Assembly: GCF_023101665.1 (NCBI RefSeq)
Contig: NZ_CP082161.1
Span: 3,224,001-3,288,000 of the forward strand
Direction: 5' to 3'
Source: Bradyrhizobium sp. 195
GTDB lineage: Bacteria; Pseudomonadota; Alphaproteobacteria; Rhizobiales; Xanthobacteraceae
Length of the DNA stretch: 64,000 nt
The first letter of the stretch is position 1. Each line of letters opens with the position of its first letter. Of the stretch, positions 57,069 through 64,000 are shown one piece after another. The position numbers and the translations under genes were made by a program. The notes below the pieces were generated by a model. It was given only the letters and a program-made list of their open reading frames with translations, did not search any database and was not told the origin of the DNA.

Positions 57069-57635
57069 TCACTTGTCGAAGGTCTTGCCGCCGGTGAGCA
57101 GCGGGTTGAGGATCAGCGCCACGGGCGCCTGCGTCGTAACGGCCTGCTTGATCGAGCGGTCGGCGATGAATTCGAGCTCGTCGAGCCGGGTGATGGTGTG
57201 GTGCTCGAGCGCCAGCGAGTCCAGCACCGGCCGCATGGTGCGGCAGACCAGCGACTGCCCGTAGTTGAACTCGCCGAGCGTGCCGCGCTCGGAGACGAAC
57301 ATGATCAGCGGGATCTGATAGGGCAACGCCAGCGAAGCCAGGACGTTGGCGAGCGTGGCAAAGCCGGAGGTCTGCATCAGCACCGCGCCGCGCCGACCGC
57401 CCATCCAGGCGCCCGAAACGATGCCGACCGCCTCCTCTTCGCGGGCGGTGGCGAAGGTGGTGAAGAAGGGGTCGGCGTGCAGGTTCTTGATCAGCGGGGT
57501 CAGCACGCGATCGGGCACGTAAGGGATGAGGCTGATCTCGTTCCGTTTCAGGGTTTGCAGGACGATGCCGTGCCAGCTGATTTCGCCGGCCCCCTGCGTC
57601 GCCTGGGGCGAAGTCTGCTGTTCCGCAATCGCCAT
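57069..57635 (-). CDS. N-terminal (pyrimidine-binding) subunit of a split ThDP decarboxylase
   Basis: 188 residues from the ATG at 57635 with AAGGGAG upstream. It has the ThDP pyrimidine domain only: VPDRVLTPLIKNLHAD, ATAREEEAVGIVSGAWMGGR with the catalytic glutamate (the second Glu of REEE), and MQTSGFATLANVLASL. This is the ComD-type chain of sulfopyruvate decarboxylase. First gene of a two-gene unit divergent from a D-2-hydroxyacid dehydrogenase. The 238-base region between the two operons shows no clear operator. Confidence 0.86.
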   Translation of the reverse strand: MAIAEQQTSPQATQGAGEISWHGIVLQTLKRNEISLIPYVPDRVLTPLIKNLHADPFFTTFATAREEEAVGIVSGAWMGGRRGAVLMQTSGFATLANVLASLALPYQIPLIMFVSERGTLGEFNYGQSLVCRTMRPVLDSLALEHHTITRLDELEFIADRSIKQAVTTQAPVALILNPLLTGGKTFDK

Positions 57636-57873
57636 TGCGTTCTCCCTTGGTCCGCGCATGCTTCTTGATTTTGACCGTCGCGGCAATCGGCCGAACTTGA
57701 CGCAGCGGGCGGGATTGTCAACATGTCGCGGCCGGCACCGTGATCTGCGCCAGAAGACCTGCCGTGGTCGGCGCCGCCATGTCATATGTGTGGGACGAAA
57801 ACTTGGGAGGAAGCACGGAGGGGGCGCGCGCCGCGCTGGCCTTGCTGATTCCTGGAGAGCCGGAAGGGTCCTG

Positions 57874-58923
57874 ATGTCGGTCAACAGCAAGCGTGTCGTC
57901 TACTCCAATTATCTGGCCAATCCGATCTATATCGACATCCTCAAGGCGCGGCCCGACGTCCAGCTCGATCGCATCGAGAACGGGAGCCCTGAAGATGTCT
58001 ACGCGCCGCTCCTCGGCGCTGCCCATGTCTACCAGGTCGGCGCCGCCCGCGACGAGCTCGCCCCGCATTTCCATGTCGATGCCGCCTTCCTGAAGCGCGC
58101 ACCGAAGCTGCTGCTGGTTTCCAGCAACGGCGCGGGCTTCGACCCCGTCGACGTCGAGGCCTGCACGGCAGCCGGCGTCGTGGTCGTCAACCAGTCCGGC
58201 GGCAATGCCCATTCGGTTGCCGAGCACGCGCTGGCGATGATGCTGACGCTGTCCAAGCGCATCATCCAGTCGGATCGCCGCCTGCGCCGCGACCGCGACG
58301 TCAACCGCAACGATCTCGTCGGCAACGAGGTCGAGCACAAGACCGTCGGCATCATCGGCCTCGGCAATGTGGGCCGCCGCATCGCCGCGCTGTGCAAGGG
58401 CCTGCTCGGCATGAAGGTGCTGGCTTATGACCCGTATCTCACCGCCGAGGTGATGGCCGAGCGGGGCGGGGAGAAGGTGGAGCTCGACGAGCTGTTGCGC
58501 CGCGCCGATTTCGTCTCGATCTCCTGTCCGCTCAACAAGGGCAGCCGCAACATGATCAGCGTGCGCGAATTCGCGCTGATGCAGCCGCATGCCTACTTCA
58601 TCACCACGGCACGCGGCTTCATCCACGACGAGGATGCGCTGCTCCAGGCCCTGCGCGACAAGCGCATCGCCGGTGCCGGCCTCGACGTCTGGTCCAAGGA
58701 GCCGCCGCCACCGGAGCATCCGCTGCTCCAGTTCGACAACGTGCTGGCGAGTCCGCACACCGCAGGCGTGACCATCGAAGCGCGCCAGAACATGGGCCGC
58801 ATTGCGGCCGAGCAGGTGCTGGATACGCTCGACGGCAAGCGTCCGCCGCGCATCATCAATCCCGAGGTCTGGCCGGTTTATGCGGAGCGGTTCAAGCAGG
58901 CGTTCGGGGTGATGCCGGGGTAG
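57874..58923 (+). CDS. D-isomer specific 2-hydroxyacid dehydrogenase
   Basis: 349 residues from the ATG at 57874 after GGAAGGG. The NAD motif VGIIGLGNVGRRIAALC is at about 153-169; the catalytic arginine is in ITTARGFI, the glutamate is in KEPPPPEHP, and the histidine is in ASPHTAGVT. Family members reduce 2-oxo-acids such as hydroxypyruvate, glyoxylate or 3-phosphohydroxypyruvate. No ACT or other regulatory domain follows, so it is not a full-length SerA. Divergence from a split sulfopyruvate-decarboxylase-like enzyme suggests a shared 2-oxo-acid. Confidence 0.92.
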   Translation: MSVNSKRVVYSNYLANPIYIDILKARPDVQLDRIENGSPEDVYAPLLGAAHVYQVGAARDELAPHFHVDAAFLKRAPKLLLVSSNGAGFDPVDVEACTAAGVVVVNQSGGNAHSVAEHALAMMLTLSKRIIQSDRRLRRDRDVNRNDLVGNEVEHKTVGIIGLGNVGRRIAALCKGLLGMKVLAYDPYLTAEVMAERGGEKVELDELLRRADFVSISCPLNKGSRNMISVREFALMQPHAYFITTARGFIHDEDALLQALRDKRIAGAGLDVWSKEPPPPEHPLLQFDNVLASPHTAGVTIEARQNMGRIAAEQVLDTLDGKRPPRIINPEVWPVYAERFKQAFGVMPG

Positions 58924-59041
58924 GGACAACCGAAGCGACCCGCGGGCGAGAAATCGCCCTTGGCTTTGATCCGCGTCAAAATCCCCCTCCCGCATCCGGC
59001 CTAAATGGGATTAGAGTGCCGCCGGGCAGGCAGGAGGTCCC

Positions 59042-59254
59042 ATGTCAACTTATGTCGTCAGGTTCATGAAGGACGTGCTTGGCCAGTACGGCCGGCAGAT
59101 CGAAGTGTGTCAGGGCACGCTCGAGATCGACGCCTGCGATGAGGACGAAGCGCGAGAGCGGGCCAAGGCGAAGTTTTGCAAGGATCAAGCCTTGCATCAT
59201 TGGTCGCTGCATGCCGACCGTATCCAGGTCAGACCGGCTGACTTTCCGTCCTGA
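59042..59254 (+). CDS. small conserved-looking protein of unknown function
   Basis: 70 residues; CAGGAGG stands four bases before the ATG, a near-perfect ribosome site. The protein begins STYVVRFMKDVLGQYGRQIE and has an acidic middle (IDACDEDEARERAKAKFC) and a C-terminal WSLHADRIQV. It has beta-alpha-beta character and no signal peptide. No domain recognised. The GNAT gene converges on it, with the two stops four bases apart. Confidence 0.65.
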   Translation: MSTYVVRFMKDVLGQYGRQIEVCQGTLEIDACDEDEARERAKAKFCKDQALHHWSLHADRIQVRPADFPS

Positions 59255-59257
59255 GTT

Positions 59258-59836
59258 CTAGCGGCCGGGTGCCGCGACGGGCGGGGGCGCCGTCGTCCCG
59301 GCGCCGAGCGATCGCTGCACCATGACGGTGTCGGACCAGCGGCCGTGGCGATAGGCGACGCCGCAGAGCAGGCCGGCGCGCGCGAAGCCGAACTTTTCGT
59401 GCAGCGCCAGCGAGGGCGCGTTGTCGGCGTCGATATAGCCGATCATCTGGCGGAAGCCGGCCGCTGCACAGGCATCGATCAATTCCCGGAGCAGCAGCCG
59501 TCCGACCCCGCGGCCGAGTTGCTCGTGGTGAACGTAGATCGAATGCTTGGCGGTGTAGCGATAGGCCGGCCGCTTGCGGAACTGCACGGCGTAGGCATAG
59601 CCGACGACCTCGCCGCGAAAGGTCGCGACCAGATGCGGCAGGCGGGTCTGCTTCAGGTTCTTGCGCCGGTCGCGCAGATCGTCCGGCTCAGGCGCTCCGG
59701 TTCCCTCGACGTCGCGCGGCACGCCATTGCGGACGTGATGGCGGTAGATCGCCAGCATCGCCTCGACGTCGCTCTCACGTGAGGTGCGGACCAAAACCTG
59801 TTCGTCGTCTGTACGCGCATTTGCCGTTTCGTTCAT
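59258..59836 (-). CDS. GNAT-family N-acetyltransferase (phosphinothricin acetyltransferase-like)
   Basis: 192 residues from the ATG at 59836 (a GTG two codons earlier is possible). GNAT elements: DVEAMLAIYRHHVRNG at the N-terminus, YRYTAKHSIYVHHEQLGRGV with the acetyl-CoA-binding loop QLGRGVGRLLL, and GFRQMIGYIDADNAPSLALH. This arrangement is that of the Pat/Bar group, which acetylates phosphinothricin or amino-acid-like amines. It starts immediately after the decarboxylase stop and is probably co-transcribed with it; a link to polyamine or amino-acid modification is possible. Confidence 0.88.
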   Translation of the reverse strand: MNETANARTDDEQVLVRTSRESDVEAMLAIYRHHVRNGVPRDVEGTGAPEPDDLRDRRKNLKQTRLPHLVATFRGEVVGYAYAVQFRKRPAYRYTAKHSIYVHHEQLGRGVGRLLLRELIDACAAAGFRQMIGYIDADNAPSLALHEKFGFARAGLLCGVAYRHGRWSDTVMVQRSLGAGTTAPPPVAAPGR

Positions 59837-59842
59837 TCGCAC

Positions 59843-62200
59843 CTACTCGGCAACGACGTAAGTGTAGAGCCCGATACGCCCCTGCGCGTCGACCTCCTTG
59901 TAGACGCCCTGGATCTCGACGTCGAAGCCCGGAAAGGTGTTGAAGCAGGTTTCGAACATCTTGAGATAATCCACCATGGGCTTGGCCCGTTCGCTCAGCC
60001 GCTCGCCCGGAACGATGGTGGCGATGCCGGGCGGATAGACCACGAAGGGCGTGGTGGCGATGCGGCCCCCAATGGCCTCGATCGGCAGATAGTCGACGTC
60101 GTTCTTGAACAGGTAGCGCGCGGCATCGCGCGGCGACATCGCGATCTCAGGCATGTGCTCGGGCATGAACTGCCGCGCCTGGAGCGCGCTGACCTCGGCG
60201 GCCCGGAAGAAGCGGTGCATGTCGCCGCAGAGGTCGCGCAGGCGCACGCCGGCATAGCGCGCCTGCCGCCGCTGGTAGAACTCCGGGATGACGTCCGCCA
60301 GCAGCGCATTGTCGTCGTGCAGGCGCTTGAATGCGACGAGGCCGGAGATCAACGTTCCGGCCTTGCTCGCCTCGACGCCGGGGGTGAGCAGGAAGAGCAG
60401 GGAGTTGAGGTCGTTCTTCTCGGGGACGATGCGGTTCTCACGCAGATATTGCGCGACGACCGGCGCGGGGATGCCGTGCTCGACATAGGCCCCGGTGCTG
60501 CGGTCGAAGCCGGGGGTCAGCAGCGTCAGCTTGTTCGGGTCGGTCATGGCAAAGCCCTCGGTGAGGCCGGGGAAGCCATGCCAGTTGCTGTCCGGGGAGA
60601 GCTGCCACAGCGTGGGATTGGTGGCGAGCTCGTCGGTGGAGAGCGTTTCCCAGGCGACATTGTGTGCAGCGCCCGGGCGGCTGACGTCGGGTATGGCGAC
60701 GCGATCGGGGACGAAGGGTTCGAAGAACCAGCGCCGATCCGGATTCTGCTCCTTCTCCTCGAACTCCCGGCGCATTGCGCGGATCTTTTTGCGCAGCTCG
60801 ATGCCGAGCCGGATCGTGTCGTCCCACAGCACTTCGCCGGAGCGGCCCTTCATCATCTGCGCGCCGACGTCGAGGGAAGCGAACAGGGGATAGAACGGCG
60901 ACGTGGAAGCGTGCTGCATGAAACTTTCGTTGAAGCGGCGGTGCTCGACGCGCCGCTTCTGGCCGCGGATGTGGCGGTCCTTGATGTGAATCTGCGAGGC
61001 CTGCGAGAAGCTGGCGAGCTGCTTGTGGGTCGACTGCGTCGCGATGATGCCGGGCGCCTCGGGGGGAAGATTGGACAGGCCCATGGCAAAGCGGCCGGCA
61101 TAGAGCGGGTGGAACTTCATGAAGCCGGCCCAGGCCTCGTCGAACAGGATGTATTCGCAGAGATGGCCGATGCGTTTCAGGATCATCTCGGCGCTGTGGA
61201 TGGTGCCGTCATAGGTGCACTGCTCGACCACGGCGACGCGGAACGGCCGCTCCTTGCGCCAGGCGTCGCGATCCCCAACCAGCGGATGGTTACGGATCGC
61301 CTCGCGCAAGGCCTTTTCGTCGAGCATGTCCCAGCGCATCGGGCCGATCAGGCCCCAGGCGTTGCGGATGGTCGGGACGTAGACCGGGACGCCGCCATTG
61401 ATCATCAGCGCGCCGTGATGGGCGGCCTTGTGGTTGTTGCGGTCGAACAGCACGAGATCACCGTCGGTGACGAGCGCGCCGAGCGCGACCTTGTTCGAGG
61501 TCGAGGTGCCGTTGAGCACGAAATAGGTCTTTTCCGCCCCGAAGATCCCTGCTGCTTCCTTCTGCGCCTTCAGCGCGGGACCTTCATGGGTGAGGAGGTC
61601 GCCGAGGTCGAGCACGGAATTGTCGAGATCGTCGCGGAACACGGATTCGCCGAGATGCTCGACGAACACCCGTCCGATCGGGCTGCGGTTGTAGAACACG
61701 CCGCCATTGTGACCGGGGCAGGTCCAGAGCTGGTTGCCTTCCTCGGCATAGTCGACCAGCGCGCCGAAGAACGGTGTCTTGAGCGTCTCGGCATATTGCT
61801 TGAGCCGACTGATCAGGTTCTTGGCGATGAAGGTCGGCGTCTCCTCGGACAGGAAGACATAGCCGTCGATGAAGTCGAGCACCTCGACCGGCAGGTCCTC
61901 GAAGCGCTTGCGCCGGATCAGCAGGATGATCGGAAAGTCGAGGCCGCGCCGCCGCATCAGGTTGATCAGCGCCGAGGTCTTGCCCTCCAGGCCCTTCTTG
62001 CCCCAGTCCACCACCATGCAGCCGATCGCGGCATCGGTCTGGACCGCCATCTCGGCGTCTTCGAGCTTGCGGGCCCGGACCACCTCGAAGCCGGAACGCT
62101 GGATCTCCTCGATGATCTGGTTGAAGCGGACGCCCTCGAGGTCGTCGGCGTCGAACACAGGTGCGGCGAACAGGAAGTTGAAGCGCTTGAAATAGTCCAT
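59843..62200 (-). CDS. Orn/Lys/Arg decarboxylase, long inducible type
   Basis: 785 residues with the wing domain (about 1-130, response-regulator-like, with FDADDLEGVRFNQIIEEI), the PLP fold-type I core and the C-terminal domain. The PLP lysine is at about 394 in ATQSTHKQLASFS. Other conserved parts: NGTSTSNKVALGALV, EQCTYDGTIHSAEMIL, LFDEAWAGFMKFHPLY. These acid-type enzymes decarboxylate lysine, ornithine or arginine to make cadaverine, putrescine or agmatine. Which of the three cannot be settled without alignment. Upstream is the broken Lrp-type regulator. Confidence 0.9.
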   Translation of the reverse strand: MDYFKRFNFLFAAPVFDADDLEGVRFNQIIEEIQRSGFEVVRARKLEDAEMAVQTDAAIGCMVVDWGKKGLEGKTSALINLMRRRGLDFPIILLIRRKRFEDLPVEVLDFIDGYVFLSEETPTFIAKNLISRLKQYAETLKTPFFGALVDYAEEGNQLWTCPGHNGGVFYNRSPIGRVFVEHLGESVFRDDLDNSVLDLGDLLTHEGPALKAQKEAAGIFGAEKTYFVLNGTSTSNKVALGALVTDGDLVLFDRNNHKAAHHGALMINGGVPVYVPTIRNAWGLIGPMRWDMLDEKALREAIRNHPLVGDRDAWRKERPFRVAVVEQCTYDGTIHSAEMILKRIGHLCEYILFDEAWAGFMKFHPLYAGRFAMGLSNLPPEAPGIIATQSTHKQLASFSQASQIHIKDRHIRGQKRRVEHRRFNESFMQHASTSPFYPLFASLDVGAQMMKGRSGEVLWDDTIRLGIELRKKIRAMRREFEEKEQNPDRRWFFEPFVPDRVAIPDVSRPGAAHNVAWETLSTDELATNPTLWQLSPDSNWHGFPGLTEGFAMTDPNKLTLLTPGFDRSTGAYVEHGIPAPVVAQYLRENRIVPEKNDLNSLLFLLTPGVEASKAGTLISGLVAFKRLHDDNALLADVIPEFYQRRQARYAGVRLRDLCGDMHRFFRAAEVSALQARQFMPEHMPEIAMSPRDAARYLFKNDVDYLPIEAIGGRIATTPFVVYPPGIATIVPGERLSERAKPMVDYLKMFETCFNTFPGFDVEIQGVYKEVDAQGRIGLYTYVVAE

Positions 62201-62306
62201 GTCGGGTCCCGAATGTGCGGAGAGTCACAGCTCTCGGCACATTCGATGACAATTCGATGACAATGGCGTGGATGGGCTCGGTCGCGTTTGCGGAAGGGGA
62301 GAGCTG

Positions 62307-62862
62307 CTAGCGCTTTGCCTCGCCGAACACCACCGTCGGCACCGCGCGGTTGACGATTTCGCGTAGCGCGACTCGATTGCACGCGCGCGACGCGCGGCAG
62401 TCGGGACAGCTCGGTGCGGTGGATACGCTCGAAGTCCTGGATGTCGCGGGCAAGCACGATGAGGATGTAGTCGTCGGTTCCCGACATCAGGAAGCAACGC
62501 ACGACGGAAGGGCATTTCACGACCTCCGCCTCGAACGCCTTCAGCGCTTCGTCGCTCTGGCTCTCCAGCGCGATGCGAACCAGCACGGTTGTGGTGAGGC
62601 CGAACTGGGCGAGGTCGAGCGCGGCGCGGTAGGCCTGGATGTAGCCCTCGTCCTCGAGCGCCTTCTGCCGCCGTGCCAGCGCCGTGCTTGATAGCCCGAC
62701 CTTGTTGGCAAGCTCGGTGTGGCTGGCACGCGCATTGGTCGTGAGTTCCGCGAGGATCGCGAGGTCTTTCCGGTCGAGGGGCAATGTTTCGTTTCCAGCG
62801 TGAAGGGGCGCTTCAGCGCCGGAAACCGGCGCGGGCCGACCGAAACTAGCGGATATTTGCAC
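62307..62862 (-). pseudogene. Lrp/AsnC-family regulator with a frameshift near the C-terminus
   Basis: From the GTG at 62862 the frame encodes a helix-turn-helix (LDRKDLAILAELTTNA, VGLSSTALARRQKALEDEGY) and most of the ligand-binding RAM domain (LALESQ-type region, FLMSGTDDYILIVLARD), ending ARVQSS. At about 62370-62374 the coherent sequence moves to another frame: ALREIVNRAVPTVVFGEAKR and the TAG at 62307-62309. Two missing bases (for example TT of a Phe codon after the SS) would explain it. So it is either a recent mutation or a sequencing error. It is divergent from alanine dehydrogenase, the typical position of AldR. Confidence 0.75.
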
Positions 62863-62931
62863 GAAACCAAACCGGCCCCGTCGCTACGATGAGGAACAGA
62901 ATCAAGGCGTCGGCAAAGGAGCCCGGAAGAT

Positions 62932-64000
62932 GCGCGTCGGTGTGCCCAAGGAGATCAAGGTGCAGGAATATCGCGTCGGGCTCACCCCGGGCGCCGTCCG
63001 TGAATATGTTGCAGCCGGGCACCAGGTGATGGTCGAGACCGGCGCCGGCGGCGGCATCGGCGCGTCCGATGAGGTGTATCGGCGGGCAGGGGCCACCATT
63101 GCCGAGAGCGCCCGCGACATCTTTGCCAAGTCCGACATGATTGTGAAGGTGAAGGAGCCGCAGAAGAGCGAATGGGCCAAGCTCCAAGAAAGCCAGATTC
63201 TTTTTACCTATCTTCATCTTGCGCCGGATCCGGAGCAGGCGAAGGGCCTGGTTGCCTCCGGCTGCACCGCGATCGCCTATGAAACCGTCACGGACGCGAG
63301 CGGTCACCTGCCGCTGCTCGCGCCGATGAGCGAAGTCGCTGGGCGCCTCGCCATCGAGGCTGCCGGCGCCGCGCTCAGGCGGTCGGCCGGCGGCCGCGGG
63401 CTGCTGCTCGGCGGCGTGCCGGGCGTGCAGCCGGCGCGGGTCGTCGTGCTCGGCGGCGGGGTCGTGGGGACGCAGGCGGCACGCATGGCCGCAGGTCTCG
63501 GTGCGGAAGTGACGGTGATCGACCGCTCGATTCCTCGTCTACGCCAGCTGGACGATCTCTTTATCGGACGCGTGCGCACCCGCTTTTCGACGATCGAGGC
63601 GGTCGAGGAGGAGGTGTTCGCCGCCGACGTCGTGATCGGCGCGGTGCTGGTGCCGGGCGCAAGCGCACCGAAGCTGGTCACGCGCGCGATGCTGACATCG
63701 ATGCGGCCCGGCGCCGTGCTGGTCGACGTCGCGATCGACCAGGGCGGCTGCTTCGAGACCTCGCATCCGACCACGCACACTGATCCAACCTATGAGGTGG
63801 ATGGCGTCGTGCATTACTGCGTCGCCAATATGCCGGGCGCGGTGCCGGTGACGTCCAGCCAGGCGCTGAACAACGCGACGCTGCCGTTCGGCCTGATGCT
63901 GGCGAACAAAGGCTTTGCCGCGGTGCTGGAGAACCCGCATCTGCGCAACGGGCTCAACGTGCACCGCGGGCGGATTACCAACAAGGCGGTGGCGGAGAGT
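62932..64000 (+). CDS. ald: alanine dehydrogenase, 3' end outside the window
   Basis: The gene starts at ATG 62932 (AAAGGAG eight bases upstream) and is open to the end of the window, 356 of about 370 codons. It catalyses NAD-dependent oxidative deamination of L-alanine to pyruvate and ammonia. Catalytic residues match the known enzyme: Arg15 (EYRVGLTP), Lys75 (IVKVKEPQK), His96 (TYLHLAPD), and the nucleotide motif [17 protein letters not shown] at about 174-190; the Asp270-type residue is in [10 protein letters not shown]. The divergent Lrp-type gene is the probable regulator, and it is frameshifted. Confidence 0.95.

Noticed and set aside
60155..62260. 701-codon plus-strand frame opposite the Orn/Lys/Arg decarboxylase
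   Set aside because: Antisense shadow; His/Asp/Val-rich composition with no domain, whereas the minus strand encodes an intact PLP enzyme.

Overview
The window is GC-rich, densely coded DNA from an alphaproteobacterium, most likely a Bradyrhizobium or close relative. This is an inference from three things: the gene set (GlnE downstream of an HtrA protease and a two-component pair, NAD-dependent formate dehydrogenase, oxalate catabolism, many Bug/TctC-type transporters), the many short palindromic repeats of a kind familiar from Bradyrhizobium genomes, and codon usage. No tRNA, rRNA, CRISPR array or replication origin was seen.

Layout. 1-8.3 kb: 3' part of an alpha/beta hydrolase, the remnant tail of a chemotaxis receptor, then a co-directional block of a Do-type protease, an OmpR-type regulator, a histidine kinase and glnE. 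8.3-15.4 kb: a complete fdsGBA-fdhD-fdsD operon for NAD-linked formate dehydrogenase with a divergent LysR regulator and a palindromic operator between them. 15.4-22 kb: a PleC-like PAS histidine kinase, a long cation diffusion facilitator, a quinone oxidoreductase whose 3' end has been tandemly duplicated, and a nitronate monooxygenase. 22-26.3 kb: a repeat-rich, decayed stretch with an IS481-family element inserted in the loop of a palindromic repeat, several small secreted or membrane proteins and a broken coiled-coil gene. 26.4-28.2 kb: a fumarylacetoacetase-family and ketopantoate-reductase-family pair.

28.4-45.7 kb is the core of interest, an oxalate locus. It contains a CBS-domain protein, two oxalate/formate antiporter-type MFS carriers, a tripartite tricarboxylate-type transporter (tctCBA), a 45-residue unknown protein, a GntR/FCD regulator followed by oxc (oxalyl-CoA decarboxylase) and frc (formyl-CoA transferase), and a divergent ADP-forming acyl-CoA ligase. 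Seven copies of a 17-bp palindrome, TGGYAT-N5-ATGCCA, lie upstream of these transcription units and tie them into one probable regulon. Inserted among them are an Hsp70-like protein, a START-family protein and small genes without this operator.

45.8-55.5 kb: an IclR regulator with a second tctCBA transporter, an adenine-deaminase-family amidohydrolase, and gcl-hyi-glxR, which turn glyoxylate into glycerate. 55.5-64 kb: a DUF1236-type secreted protein, a VanZ-like protein, a split thiamine-diphosphate decarboxylase divergent from a D-2-hydroxyacid dehydrogenase, a GNAT acetyltransferase, a large Orn/Lys/Arg decarboxylase, a frameshifted Lrp/AsnC regulator and the start of alanine dehydrogenase, which runs off the end.

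Together the genes describe C2/C1 metabolism. Oxalate enters, is activated to oxalyl-CoA (Frc, perhaps also the ADP-forming ligase), and is decarboxylated by Oxc to formyl-CoA. The formate released is oxidised to CO2 with NAD reduction by the Fds complex, while glyoxylate can be assimilated through Gcl-Hyi-GlxR.
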